Shown one piece after another: positions 17,510 to 26,833 of a stretch of 64,000 nucleotides of DNA. Below the pieces are notes generated by a model. The model was not told the DNA's origin, did not search any database, and saw only the letters and a list, made by a program, of their open reading frames with translations. The stretch is from Mesorhizobium hawassense (GTDB taxonomy: Bacteria; Pseudomonadota; Alphaproteobacteria; Rhizobiales; Rhizobiaceae), in contig NZ_QMBP01000004.1 of NCBI RefSeq assembly GCF_003289945.1, forward strand, positions 372,001-436,000. The letters run 5' to 3'. A program made the translations under genes and the position numbers. Position 1 is the first letter of the stretch. Every line of letters starts with the position of its first letter.

Positions 17510-19026
17510 CACGCGGCCTCGGCAAGGCGCTCGGCGTCGAACCACATGGCGAAGGCGTCCCGTTCCGCCGCGGTGAGATGCAAATGGTGCTTGGTGCGCC
17601 GAAGCAGGATGTCGTCGGGCGTGCGCGCCCATTCCCGGGCGACGAGATAGCGTACCTCTGCCTCGTAGAGCAGGCCGCCGTGATGCCGGCCAAGGCCGTC
17701 GAGGCCAGCCGCGTCCTTCACGAGGTCCCTGGTGCGCGCGCCGTAGAGCCGTCCGTAGTGATGCACGAGATCGCGCGGCATCCACGGATAGGCTTCGCGC
17801 AGGCCGTTGGCGAAAGTCTCGTAGTCGGCATCGGGGATTTCGCCGCCAGGCAGCGGCGTGGTTTCGGTCCAGTCCTCGCCCATCCGCGGGAAAACATGCT
17901 TCAGCCGGTGCATGCCGCGTTCGGCCAATTCGCGGAAAGTGGTGATCTTGCCGCCGAAGACGTTGAGCAGCGGCGCGCCGCCGCTCTCGTCGAGGTCGAA
18001 GACATAGTCGCGCGTCACCGCGGACGGATTGCCCTTGCCGTCGTCGAACAGCGGCCGCACGCCGGAGAAGGCGTAGAGCACGTCCTGGCGCCGCAGCTTT
18101 TCCTTGAAGTAGCGGTTCACCGCGGCAAGCAGATAATCGATCTCGGCCTCGTCGGCCCTGACGTCCTCGGCGCGGCCGTCATAGGCGATGTCGGTGGTTC
18201 CGATCAGCGCCATGTCGCCTTCATAGGGATTGATGAAGATGACGCGTTTGTCGTGGTTCTGCACCAGGTAGGCATTGGCGCCTTGCCAGAACTTCGGCAC
18301 GATGATGTGGCTGCCTTTGACCAGGCGCACATTGCGCGACGAGTTCGATCCCGCGACACGGCCGATGACGTCCGAAACCCAAGGACCGGCGGCATTGACG
18401 AGGCAGCGGGCGCGAAAGACGCGCGTTTCCCCGGTCATCGCGTTTCTCGTCGTCACCGTCCAGGCGCCATTCTCGCGGCGGGCGGAGACGGCGGGCGAGC
18501 GGGTCAACACCTCGGCCCCGCGCTCGGCGGCGCCGAGAGCGTTGAGCACCACCAACCGCGCATCGTCCACCCAGCAGTCGGAATATTCGAAGCCGCGCGT
18601 ATACTGGTCGAGCAACGGCGTTCCTTCCGGATCGTGCTCGAGGTCGAGCGTGCGCGTGCCCGGCAGCCTCTTTCGGCCTCCCAGATGGTCGTAGAGGAAG
18701 AGGCCGAGCCGCACCAGCCAGGCCGGCCGGTCCTGCGGGCTGTGCGGCAGCACGAAGCGCATCGGCCAGATGATATGGGGGGCTGCCTTGAGCAGGACCT
18801 CGCGCTCGATCAACGCCTCGCGCACCAGCCGGAACTCGTAATATTCGAGATAGCGCAGGCCGCCATGCACCAGCTTGCCGGAACGCGAGGACGTGCCCTC
18901 GGCGAGGTCGTCCTTTTCGCACAGCACGACCGACAGGCCGCGACCTGCCGCGTCCCGCGCGATACCGGCTCCGTTGATGCCGCCGCCGATGACGAAGAGG
19001 TCGACCGTTTTCGGCTCAAGCCCCAT
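17509..19026 (-). CDS. eryB: EryB, FAD-dependent erythritol-phosphate dehydrogenase
   Basis: A 505-aa GlpD-family flavoprotein oxidising L-erythritol 4-phosphate to the tetrulose phosphate and passing electrons to quinone. The FAD-binding motif GGGINGAGIARDAAGRGLSV is at the N-terminus, followed by SSRSGKLVHGGLRYLE and VNAAGPW typical of GlpD. ATG 19026 has AAGGAG six to ten nt upstream inside the end of eryA. It starts one nt after the eryA stop. The second GlpD-like gene at 29121 is a distant paralogue. Confidence 0.92.
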   Translation of the reverse strand: MGLEPKTVDLFVIGGGINGAGIARDAAGRGLSVVLCEKDDLAEGTSSRSGKLVHGGLRYLEYYEFRLVREALIEREVLLKAAPHIIWPMRFVLPHSPQDRPAWLVRLGLFLYDHLGGRKRLPGTRTLDLEHDPEGTPLLDQYTRGFEYSDCWVDDARLVVLNALGAAERGAEVLTRSPAVSARRENGAWTVTTRNAMTGETRVFRARCLVNAAGPWVSDVIGRVAGSNSSRNVRLVKGSHIIVPKFWQGANAYLVQNHDKRVIFINPYEGDMALIGTTDIAYDGRAEDVRADEAEIDYLLAAVNRYFKEKLRRQDVLYAFSGVRPLFDDGKGNPSAVTRDYVFDLDESGGAPLLNVFGGKITTFRELAERGMHRLKHVFPRMGEDWTETTPLPGGEIPDADYETFANGLREAYPWMPRDLVHHYGRLYGARTRDLVKDAAGLDGLGRHHGGLLYEAEVRYLVAREWARTPDDILLRRTKHHLHLTAAERDAFAMWFDAERLAEAA

Positions 19027-19027
19027 C

Positions 19028-20647
19028 CTATGCTCCTTGCGGCATCTTGGCGGAGGCGCCGGCCGTGTTGCGGCGCTGGGGGGCCAGCATGTCCCAGGCT
19101 GGCCCCAAGGCACGGCGCGCCGCGCCGAATGCCGGAAACAGCCCGTCATAGACGCCGATCAACGCCGGATCGGGCGCCTCGGCGGGCCCGAGCAGCGGCG
19201 TGACCCAGTCGGCGATACAGGCGTCCATGTCGGGATAGGCGCCGATGGCGACCGCCGCCATCATCGCGCAGCCGGCGGCACCCGCCTCCTCGCGCGAGGA
19301 TACACGCACCGGCGCGTGAACCGCCGCCGACAGGATGCCGCGCAGTCCCTGCGAGCGGGCCGCGCCGCCCGACAGCCGCAGCTCCGACGGCAGGTCGCCC
19401 ATCGCCGCGTAGCAGTCGCGCATGGCCAGCCCCAGCCCCTCGAGGACGGCACGAACGAGGCTTGGGTAGCGATGGTTTACCGACAGGCCAACGAAGCCGG
19501 CCCGGGCGTTGGCATTGACGAACGGCCCGCGCTCGCCGGCCTCCGAAATATAGGGGTGATAGACGATCTGGCCGGGCCGGCTGTCGTCGAGCCAGCGATC
19601 GATGCGGGCGACCAGATCGCCGTGACCGGCCTCGTGCCCGAATTCCTTCAGCACATCCGAGGCGAGACCGAGAACCCAGTCGATGTTGAGCGTGGTCGCC
19701 ATGTTGGTCTGGACCTGCGTCACCAGATCCGGGACCGGCAGGGTGATGACGTAGCCCGAGCCCTCCTTGTTGAGGTGCACGGCGCCTGTCGGCACGGCCC
19801 GCATGTGGACGCCGGTCGAGCCGACGATCGAGCAGGCGACATCCCCCTCGCCACCGCAGACCCCGGCGCCGAGCGCGGTCATGACCATGTCGACATAGCC
19901 GAGGCTGACGGGCGTGCCCGCTTTCAGCCCCGTCTCGGCCGCCGCCTCGGCGGCAAGCGGATGGGTCACCATCGTGCCGTCGATGATCTCGGGCAGCAGC
20001 TTGCGCCGGCCGGAAAGGCCGAGCGCCTCGATGACCGTGTCGTCGTAGCGGCGGGTGCGGAAATTGCCGAAGGTGAAGCTTGCTTCCGACGGGTCGGTGG
20101 CGCGTACGCCGGTCAGGTTCAGATAGAGCCAATCCTTGCAGTGCAACACCACTTCGGCATGGTCGAGAAGCTCGGGCGCGCGGCGGTCCATATGGGCCAT
20201 CTGACTGCCCTGCTGGCAGGTGTTGAGCCCGGTTCCCGTCGCCTCGAAACGGGCGCGGCCGAGCGGGCCGGCGGCCAGGCGCTCGACGGTGGGCGCCGCG
20301 CGGGCGTCGAGCCACAGCCATGCGTCGGCGACCGGCTTGTCTTGCCGACCCACGAGCCAGGTGCCATCGCCTTGCGCGGTCACCGCCAGCGCCGCGGTGC
20401 GCGTCGCCAGGTTTTCAACCTTGTCGCCGAGCCCTCGAAGCGCAGCTGCGCAGTCGCGCCAGGTCTGGGAGAGCGACTGCGTCGCCGAACCGTCGGCGCC
20501 AGACGCATAGCGGTTCGGAACCGAAGCGGACGCGATCTGGCGGCCGTTCAGCTCGAAGGCGACCGCCTTGATGACCGACGTGCCGGAATCGATACCTATG
20601 ATGACGTCAGCGCCGGCCACGGGTCTCTCCGCATCCGATGCGACCAT
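19028..20647 (-). CDS. eryA: EryA, erythritol kinase
   Basis: A 539-aa FGGY carbohydrate kinase phosphorylating erythritol to L-erythritol 4-phosphate. N-terminal ATPase-fold motif IIGIDSGTSVIKAVAF, mid motif DWLYLNLTG, ATP-site segments SIVGSTGVHM and the FGGY-like LRLSGGAARSQGLRGILS. The start is uncertain: ATG 20647 lacks a close ribosome site, whereas GTG 20620 has GGAGAGA just upstream and would give a 530-aa product starting near GADVIIGID. First gene of the leftward operon; the promoter must lie in 20648-21415. Confidence 0.93.
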   Translation of the reverse strand: MVASDAERPVAGADVIIGIDSGTSVIKAVAFELNGRQIASASVPNRYASGADGSATQSLSQTWRDCAAALRGLGDKVENLATRTAALAVTAQGDGTWLVGRQDKPVADAWLWLDARAAPTVERLAAGPLGRARFEATGTGLNTCQQGSQMAHMDRRAPELLDHAEVVLHCKDWLYLNLTGVRATDPSEASFTFGNFRTRRYDDTVIEALGLSGRRKLLPEIIDGTMVTHPLAAEAAAETGLKAGTPVSLGYVDMVMTALGAGVCGGEGDVACSIVGSTGVHMRAVPTGAVHLNKEGSGYVITLPVPDLVTQVQTNMATTLNIDWVLGLASDVLKEFGHEAGHGDLVARIDRWLDDSRPGQIVYHPYISEAGERGPFVNANARAGFVGLSVNHRYPSLVRAVLEGLGLAMRDCYAAMGDLPSELRLSGGAARSQGLRGILSAAVHAPVRVSSREEAGAAGCAMMAAVAIGAYPDMDACIADWVTPLLGPAEAPDPALIGVYDGLFPAFGAARRALGPAWDMLAPQRRNTAGASAKMPQGA

Positions 20648-21415
20648 GCCTGGATCGGCAACAGGGCAATGTCCGTTTCCTCCTGATTTTCCCGCCTGAG
20701 GTCCCACCCGCTCGCGGGCGGCGGCGAAAGATACGCCGTTGCGCACTCCTCCGTAACGGCGCCTACACAATTCATCCTAAGTTATCATGGAAATAACACA
20801 ATGGATGATTTTTTTTGCAGACATCGAAAATTTTTTCAGTTACGCTGATATCAGTCAGGAGGAAATCGACAATCCGTCCCCCCGTCGTTCTCACCAAGCA
20901 GGCGGGAAGCGGACGAACAGGCGACCGGATGCTTCAGGCTTGTGTTCAGCTTGCGCCTCGGCGCAGGACTGGCAGCGTAATTGACAATAAAATTAATGGT
21001 TTACTGACTGTCATTCGCTCCTGCGGCATTGCCGTACCGTGCCTGCGAGATGAAGAATTTCAACGATCTGCCATGGCGGCAATCTAGAATATGAGACCGT
21101 TTTCGGGAGATGCCGATCTGAAACCCGCAGGGCCGGGCACGCCCTGCAACAGGCCACAATCCGCACCTAAAACGGAATTTAAATCTAACATGCTTGACGC
21201 AGAAGATAACATTAACATAACATAATTCTGACAGATGGGCGTGGATGCGGTGGGAGGGAAGAAGCTGCATCGCCGGCCAAGGGTGGAGAAAATCGATGCA
21301 AGCAAGCGACCCTTTTACGCCGTGTCACCAATCCGGCCGCAGGCGTGCCTGGTGGATCCGCAACGCTTCCACATCGGCCCCTGCCCGCCTCGTTCCATTG
21401 CCGGCAAGGCTCTGA
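20648..21415. other. 768-bp divergent control region, no gene seen
   Basis: The gap lies between the leftward eryA operon and the rightward transport operon. It is distinctly A+T richer than its surroundings near 20770-20850 and 21170-21230. Short open frames here show no recognisable protein. Four TAACAT hexamers cluster at 21186-21223. I expect both divergent promoters here, but see no clear -35/-10 pair. Confidence 0.6.
21186..21223. repeat. Four TAACAT hexamers, candidate DeoR-type operator
   Basis: TAACAT occurs at 21186, 21207, 21213 and 21218, the last three nearly back to back (GATAACATTAACATAACAT). The same hexamer and its inverse recur upstream of the FGGY kinase at 26734-26780. 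DeoR-family repressors bind arrays of short repeats, and two deoR genes are nearby. Confidence 0.5.
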
Positions 21416-22069
21416 ATGATGAACGCCATGTCGACCCCGAAGGCCCCCGCCGCGCCACGCCGCGGTCTGACGGTCGTGATCGGTCTCGGCATCGTGGTCC
21501 TTGCCGCGATCGCTCTCGACACGAAGGTGGTCCGGATCGGATCGTCCGCCGACGTTAGCCAGGAGGCATTTTCGCCCGACCGTTTCGGCGAAAAGGAATT
21601 CCCGCGCATCCAGGCCTTCGTCGTCGAGCACGCCGTCGCCGCCGCCACCTTCGGACCGGCGGTCATGGCCGACAAGAATGCCGCCGCCAAGCAATACGGA
21701 ACCGCCTCGTCGACCGGTGCGATCATCCCGATCAGGCTGACGGCGGTGGCGGGCGAAGCGAAATCGGGCGTCTACGAGCTCAAGGCCGACGGTGTGCCGG
21801 CCGACATCCATGTTCGGGTGCAGGCCGGCCCGGCAATCAACGGCACCGATCTGCGCGATGCCACGGGCGATATCGTCTTCGGCAAGTTCAAGAACCAGAT
21901 CGAGTACCAGGACGCCGGCTCGGGCATCAACCGCGCCATGAAGAAGGCGACCCTCGACGGTATCGACACCGCCAGCCTCTCCGGCAAGACGCTGGAAATC
22001 TTTGGCGTTTTCCGCCTCATCAACCCGAAGAACTGGCTGATCACACCGGTTAAGGTCACCGTCAAATGA
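21416..22069 (+). CDS. DUF2291 family protein of polyol transport operon
   Basis: A 217-aa protein with one N-terminal membrane segment (about residues 16-36, GLTVVIGLGIVVLAAIALD) and a periplasmic beta-rich domain (DUF2291). Such proteins sit beside ribose-type ABC transporters in rhizobia; a molecular role is not established. Several ATG codons (21416, 21419, 21428) are possible starts. It overlaps the ATPase gene by ATGA, so it is translated with the transporter. Confidence 0.82.
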   Translation: MMNAMSTPKAPAAPRRGLTVVIGLGIVVLAAIALDTKVVRIGSSADVSQEAFSPDRFGEKEFPRIQAFVVEHAVAAATFGPAVMADKNAAAKQYGTASSTGAIIPIRLTAVAGEAKSGVYELKADGVPADIHVRVQAGPAINGTDLRDATGDIVFGKFKNQIEYQDAGSGINRAMKKATLDGIDTASLSGKTLEIFGVFRLINPKNWLITPVKVTVK

Positions 22070-23604
22070 GCGGCGCTGCGACATCCCGGCCGGCCGGCGA
22101 AGTGGTTCTGGCGGCGCGCAACATCGCCAAGTCCTACAACGGCGTGAAGGCGCTGAAGGGCGTCAATTTCGACATCCACCGCGGCCAGGTGACAACGCTG
22201 TTCGGCGAGAACGGCGCCGGCAAGTCGACCCTGATGAAGATCCTCTCCGGCGTGGTGCAGCCGACGTCCGGCGAGATCGTTCTCGACGGTCAGCCCATCG
22301 TGTTTTCCTCCTCCACCGACGCGCGAAACCACGGCATCTCGATCATTCATCAGGAGCTCAGCCTCGCGCCCAACCTGTCGGTTCGCGACAACATCTTCAT
22401 GGGCCGCGAGATCACCGGCCCGACCGGTGTCAACTACGCCGAGGAGGAACGCCAGGTCCGCAGGCTGCTGCAGGAGCTCGAGGAGGAAATAGATCCGCTC
22501 ACCCCTGTCGAGGAGTTGCGCCTCGGACAGCAGCAGATCGTCGAGATCGCCCGCGCGCTTTCGGTCGACAGCCGCATCCTCATCATGGACGAGCCGACCT
22601 CGGCGCTGTCGGCCACCGAGGTCGAGGTTCTCTTCAGCGTCATCCGCGACCTCACCGCCAAAGGCGTGTCGATCGTCTACATCTCGCACCATCTCGAGGA
22701 GGCCCTGCAGATCACCGATCATGCCGTGGTGCTGCGGGACGGCAACATGACCGCCTACGCGCCACGCGCCGATATCGATCTGGAATGGATCGTGCGCAAC
22801 ATGGTCGGCGAGAACTACGACCTGGGCAATCCGCCGGCCGGCCATGATTTCGGCCCGGTCATGCTTTCGGTCCGCGACCTGACCGTGCCGGATCCGGCCG
22901 GAGGCGGCTACAACGTCGTCGACCGCATGTCGCTCGACGTCAGGGCCGGCGAGATCGTCTGCATCTACGGCCTGATGGGGGCCGGCAGGACGGAACTGCT
23001 CGAAACCGTCGCCGGCAAGCTGAGCGCGACGTCCGGCGAGATCGTGCTCGAAGGCAAGGAGATTTCCCATCTTGCCATCGGCGAGCGCATCGCCCGCGGC
23101 CTTGTGCTCGTGCCGGAAGACCGCCAGCGCTACGGGCTCGTCCAGACGATGTCGGTCGGGCAGAACCTTTCGCTCGCCTCGATCATGGAATTCACGCGCG
23201 GCGTCTTCACCTCTATCAAGCTCGAACGTGCGCTGGTCCAGAAATCGATCCGGGACGTGACGGTCAAGACCGATGGACCGGACGTGCCGATCGGGTCGCT
23301 GTCGGGCGGCAACCAGCAGAAGGTGGTCATCGGCAAGATGCTCGCCACCGATCCCAAGGTGATCCTGCTGGATGAACCCAGCCGCGGCATCGACATCGGC
23401 GCCAAGGCCGAGGTGTTCCGGATTCTGGCTCATCACGCTGCGGCCGGGCAGGCCGTCGTCTTCACGACATCGGAAGTCAACGAATGCCTGTCGATCGCCC
23501 ACCGCATCATCATCATGCGGCGCGGCCGGATCTCGGCCGAGTTCACTTCGGACATCACCAAGGAAAAGATCATGGCCGCCTCGGGCGAGGCCGTGGCGGC
23601 CTGA
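22066..23604 (+). CDS. Sugar/polyol ABC transporter ATP-binding protein
   Basis: A 512-aa tandem-ATPase subunit of the ribose/xylose importer class (RbsA/MglA type). The first domain has Walker A GENGAGKST, signature LRLGQQQ and Walker B LIMDEPTSAL. The second has a degenerate P-loop (GLMGAGRTELLE), a good signature LSGGNQQK and LLDEPSRGID, as usual in this family. In rhizobia and Brucella the equivalent transporter next to eryABCD imports erythritol (EryEFG); that substrate is inferred from position. Confidence 0.93.
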   Translation: MSGAATSRPAGEVVLAARNIAKSYNGVKALKGVNFDIHRGQVTTLFGENGAGKSTLMKILSGVVQPTSGEIVLDGQPIVFSSSTDARNHGISIIHQELSLAPNLSVRDNIFMGREITGPTGVNYAEEERQVRRLLQELEEEIDPLTPVEELRLGQQQIVEIARALSVDSRILIMDEPTSALSATEVEVLFSVIRDLTAKGVSIVYISHHLEEALQITDHAVVLRDGNMTAYAPRADIDLEWIVRNMVGENYDLGNPPAGHDFGPVMLSVRDLTVPDPAGGGYNVVDRMSLDVRAGEIVCIYGLMGAGRTELLETVAGKLSATSGEIVLEGKEISHLAIGERIARGLVLVPEDRQRYGLVQTMSVGQNLSLASIMEFTRGVFTSIKLERALVQKSIRDVTVKTDGPDVPIGSLSGGNQQKVVIGKMLATDPKVILLDEPSRGIDIGAKAEVFRILAHHAAAGQAVVFTTSEVNECLSIAHRIIIMRRGRISAEFTSDITKEKIMAASGEAVAA

Positions 23605-23625
23605 GCGGAACACGGAAAACGAACA

Positions 23626-24678
23626 ATGACGCAAACGAGCGCCAACCGCATGTCTTCCCAGGTCTCGCCCGTCAAGGGAACAAGCAACCCGATCAAGCTC
23701 CTGCTGAAGGGCCGCGCCTTCTTCGCGCTGATCGCCATCGTGGTCGTCTTTTCGTTTCTGTCGCCGAACTACCTCACCGTCTCCAATCTGCTGATCATGT
23801 CCTCGCACGTGGCCATCTACGGCATACTCGCGATCGGCATGCTGCTGGTCATCCTTAGCGGCGGCATCGACCTCTCGGTCGGCTCGATCCTGGCTCTGTG
23901 CGGCGTTGTCGCCGGCGCGCTCATGCAAGGCCTGGAGTTGAAACCGCTCGGCGTCATCCTGTTTCCGCCGGTATGGGCCGTGGTGGTGCTGACCTGCGCG
24001 CTCGGCGCCGCGCTCGGCGCGCTCAACGGCATCCTCATCGCCTGGTTCAAGGTGCCCGCCTTCGTCACCACGCTGGGCGTCATGTACATGGCGCGCGGCA
24101 TCGCGCTGCTGCAGACCAACGGCCTTACCTACAACAATCTCGCCGGCCGGCCGGAGCTCGGCAACACCGGCTTCGACTGGCTGGGTTTCAACCGGCTGTT
24201 TGGAGTGCCGATCAGCGTGCTGGTCCTGGCGGCGCTTGCCGTGCTGACCGGGCTGATGCTCAGCCGCTCTTCCTTCGGCCGCTGGCTCTATGCCGCAGGC
24301 GGCAACGAGAACGCAGCCGACCTGTCGGGCGTGCCGGTCAAGCGGGTCAAGATCACGGTCTATACGCTCTCTGGTATCCTGTCGGCCATCGCCGGCCTGG
24401 TGCTGTCTTCGCAATTGACGTCGGCCGGGCCGACCGCCGGCACCACCTACGAGCTGACCGCGATCGCGGCGGTCGTCATCGGCGGCGCCGCGCTGACCGG
24501 CGGGCGCGGTACCGTAGGCGGGACCATGCTGGGCGCCTTCGTCATCGGCTTTCTTTCGGACGGCCTGGTCATCATCGGCGTCTCTTCCTACTGGCAGACC
24601 GTCTTCACCGGCGCCGTCATCGTGCTCGCCGTGCTCATGAACACCATCCAATATGGGGCCCGCGGCGTCCGACAGTGA
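23626..24678 (+). CDS. Sugar/polyol ABC transporter permease
   Basis: A 350-aa inner-membrane permease of the BPD_transp_2 (RbsC) family with about eight to ten helices. The conserved region GGIDLSVGSILALCGVVAGAL and the cytoplasmic loop SSFGRWLYAAGGNENAADLSGVPVKRVK, which contacts the ATPase, are present. It starts 21 nt after the ATPase gene. The first ATG leaves a polar 27-residue N-tail; the second Met at residue 10 is an alternative. Confidence 0.93.
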   Translation: MTQTSANRMSSQVSPVKGTSNPIKLLLKGRAFFALIAIVVVFSFLSPNYLTVSNLLIMSSHVAIYGILAIGMLLVILSGGIDLSVGSILALCGVVAGALMQGLELKPLGVILFPPVWAVVVLTCALGAALGALNGILIAWFKVPAFVTTLGVMYMARGIALLQTNGLTYNNLAGRPELGNTGFDWLGFNRLFGVPISVLVLAALAVLTGLMLSRSSFGRWLYAAGGNENAADLSGVPVKRVKITVYTLSGILSAIAGLVLSSQLTSAGPTAGTTYELTAIAAVVIGGAALTGGRGTVGGTMLGAFVIGFLSDGLVIIGVSSYWQTVFTGAVIVLAVLMNTIQYGARGVRQ

Positions 24679-24792
24679 CGCCGCGCCTCGCCAAAAGCTT
24701 CTCCGGACGCAAGGAGATCGACCGGAAAGAAGGCCGAGAAAATCGGCAAACCGCAATCCGCAACTGCAATCTATAAGAAGGGAGTGAGAGAA

Positions 24793-25740
24793 ATGATCGA
24801 TAAAGCCAGAAGGATCCTGTTGGTCGCGGCCGCCACGCTGCCGCTGATGGCAAGCCATGCCTGGGCGGCGGGCTTGATCAGCATCATCGTGACCGATCCG
24901 GCCAATCCGTATTGGCTCACCGAAGGCCAGGTCGCCAAGGCCACGGCCGAGAGCCTCGGCTACACCGCCAATGTCAGCGCCCACAAGGGCGACACCAACA
25001 CCGAAAGCACGATGATCGACACCGCCATCACCAACAAGTCGGTGGCGATCATCCTCGACCCGGCCAATGCCGACGGTTCGATCGGCGCGGTCAAGAAGGC
25101 GATCGCCGCCAACATCCCGGTCTTCCTGGTCAACGCCGAGATCAACCAGGATGGTCTCGCCAAGGCGCAGCTCGTCTCCAACAACGCCCAGGGCGCCGCG
25201 ATCGGCGCGCAGCAGTGGGTCGAGGCGATCGGCGACAAGGGCAACTATGTCGAGCTGTTCGGCAACCCCGCCGACAACAACGCGGCGACGCGCTCGAACG
25301 GCTATGAGACCGTGCTCACCCAGTATCCTGACCTCAAGAAGGTCGGCAAGGAAGTGGCCAACTGGGACCGCACCCAGGGCTACCAGAAAATGCAGTCGCT
25401 GCTGCAGGCCCATCCCGACATCGTGGGCGTCATTTCCGGCAATGACGAGATGGCCCTCGGCGCCATCGCGGCGCTGAAGGAGGCCGGCAAGCTCTCCCAG
25501 GTGAAAGTCGGCGGCTTCGACGGCTCGCCAGACGCGGTCGCCGCCGTCAAGGCCGGCGAAATGCAGTACACGGTTCTGCAGCCTGTCGCGGTCTTCTCGG
25601 CCGAAGCAGTGAAGCAGGCCGACAAGTTCATCAAGACCGGCTCGACGGGCGCTGCCTCCGAGAAGCAGCTCTTCGACTGCGCCCTGATCACCAAGGACAA
25701 TGTCGACAAGTACACCGGGCCGTTCACGCTCTCCCAGTGA
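24793..25740 (+). CDS. Sugar/polyol ABC transporter substrate-binding protein
   Basis: A 315-aa periplasmic binding protein of the ribose-binding (Peripla_BP_4) family. ATG 24793 follows AAGGGAGTGAGAG; the signal peptide MIDKARRILLVAAATLPLMA ends near SHAWAA-G. The hinge-type motifs TDPANPYW, AIILDPANADGS and VGGFDGSPDAVAAVKAGEMQYTV are typical. The gene follows the permease after 114 nt and ends with a strong terminator. Likely erythritol or another polyol, from context. Confidence 0.93.
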   Translation: MIDKARRILLVAAATLPLMASHAWAAGLISIIVTDPANPYWLTEGQVAKATAESLGYTANVSAHKGDTNTESTMIDTAITNKSVAIILDPANADGSIGAVKKAIAANIPVFLVNAEINQDGLAKAQLVSNNAQGAAIGAQQWVEAIGDKGNYVELFGNPADNNAATRSNGYETVLTQYPDLKKVGKEVANWDRTQGYQKMQSLLQAHPDIVGVISGNDEMALGAIAALKEAGKLSQVKVGGFDGSPDAVAAVKAGEMQYTVLQPVAVFSAEAVKQADKFIKTGSTGAASEKQLFDCALITKDNVDKYTGPFTLSQ

Positions 25741-25751
25741 ACCGCCGGATC

Positions 25752-25779
25752 GGGGCGCGCGGCGTTGCGCGCCCCTTTT
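25752..25779 (+). terminator. Terminator of transport operon
   Basis: GGGGCGCGC and GCGCGCCCC form a perfect 9-bp stem with a 6-nt loop, followed directly by TTTTC. Confidence 0.88.
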
Positions 25780-25883
25780 CCTGCCGCGCAAAGGCATTCG
25801 ATGCGCAAAACACTGCTCGCCCCTGAGGTGCCTGCTTGCCATCGGCGCCAGATATGCGAATGGCATCGGCAGGAGAGGCTTGG

Positions 25884-26756
25884 ATGACAGATCGCGAGAT
25901 TCGGCCCGAGCAGGCGTTGAAGACCCTTGCCGGGGATCAGGTGCCCGCCGACAGCCGCCATGCGCGCCAGCTGGCGCGCCGTCGAATGATTGCCGAGGCC
26001 GTCATGGCCGAGGGCACGATGCGCATCGAGGACCTCACCGAGCGTTTCGGCATCAGCCTGATGACCGCGCATCGCGACCTCGATGAACTGGTCGAGAAGG
26101 GATTGCTGCGCAAGACGCGTGGCATCGTCTCGGCCGCCCCGACCAGCCTCATCGAATCGAGCGACGTCTACCGCTCCTCGCGCCAGGGAGCCGAGAAGCG
26201 CGCCATCGCGCAGGCGGCGGCGGCCTTCCTGGAACCCGGACAAGCCGTCTTCTTCGACGATTCCACCACCGTCCTGCAGCTCGTGCCGCATCTTGCCGCG
26301 CGCGTGCCGCTGACGGCGATCACCAATTCCATCACCCTGATGAACGAGCTCAAGGATACGCGCGACCTGACGCTGCTCGGGCTTGGCGGCCAGTTCTATA
26401 ACTGGTGCAATGCGTTCATGGGGCCGGTCACGGTCACGGAGATCCGGCGGCTGAGGGCCGATCGCGTCTTCATGTCGATGTCGGCCATCACGGATGGCAT
26501 GGTGTTCCACCAGTCGCCGGAAATGGTCGAGACCAAGCGCGCCATGTTCGACAGCGCCGCAATGCGCATCCTGCTTGCCGATCACACCAAGTTCGAGCGC
26601 CGGGCGCTGCATGCCATGTGCGCGCTGAACGAGTTCGACGTCATCGTCGTCGACGACGGAATCCCGCCCCGACAGGTCGAGGAGATGAAGGCAGGCGGCA
26701 TGACTGTCGTCGTCGCTCCTGTGCGACAAGAAGATGTTACCACCGGCAAATTGTAA
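25884..26756 (+). CDS. DeoR/GlpR family regulator (first copy)
   Basis: A 290-aa repressor-type protein. The N-terminal winged HTH (MRIEDLTERFGISLMTAHRDLDELVEKGLL, about residues 46-76) is followed by a DeoR sensor domain of the ISOCOT fold, with DDSTTVLQL and TNSITLMNEL. ATG 25884 has AGGAGAG upstream. Rhizobial ery loci carry a DeoR protein called EryR; this or the second copy may correspond. It is followed after 77 nt by the FGGY kinase gene, and TAACAT-type repeats lie at its 3' end. Confidence 0.88.
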   Translation: MTDREIRPEQALKTLAGDQVPADSRHARQLARRRMIAEAVMAEGTMRIEDLTERFGISLMTAHRDLDELVEKGLLRKTRGIVSAAPTSLIESSDVYRSSRQGAEKRAIAQAAAAFLEPGQAVFFDDSTTVLQLVPHLAARVPLTAITNSITLMNELKDTRDLTLLGLGGQFYNWCNAFMGPVTVTEIRRLRADRVFMSMSAITDGMVFHQSPEMVETKRAMFDSAAMRILLADHTKFERRALHAMCALNEFDVIVVDDGIPPRQVEEMKAGGMTVVVAPVRQEDVTTGKL

Positions 26757-26780
26757 CATCCATTGATGTTAATTTAACAT
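26734..26780. repeat. TAACAT/ATGTTA repeats before second FGGY kinase
   Basis: ATGTTA at 26734 and 26766 and TAACAT at 26754 and 26775 form inverted pairs spanning the DeoR stop and the short gap before the kinase gene. They are the same hexamers as at 21186-21223. Confidence 0.5.
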
Positions 26781-26833
26781 GGTGCTACGTGATAACCTCA
26801 GGAGATGCACGCTACGTGCATGGCGAGGAGCTT

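Noticed and set aside
17578..20686. Two plus-strand frames of 541 and 603 codons
   Set aside because: They are antisense to eryB and eryA, which have clear motifs; the translations lack recognisable domains.
21772..25866. Open frame of over 1300 codons on the minus strand
   Set aside because: It lies antisense to the transport operon, has low-complexity Arg/Asp/His-rich translation and no family motif; high GC lowers stop frequency opposite real genes.
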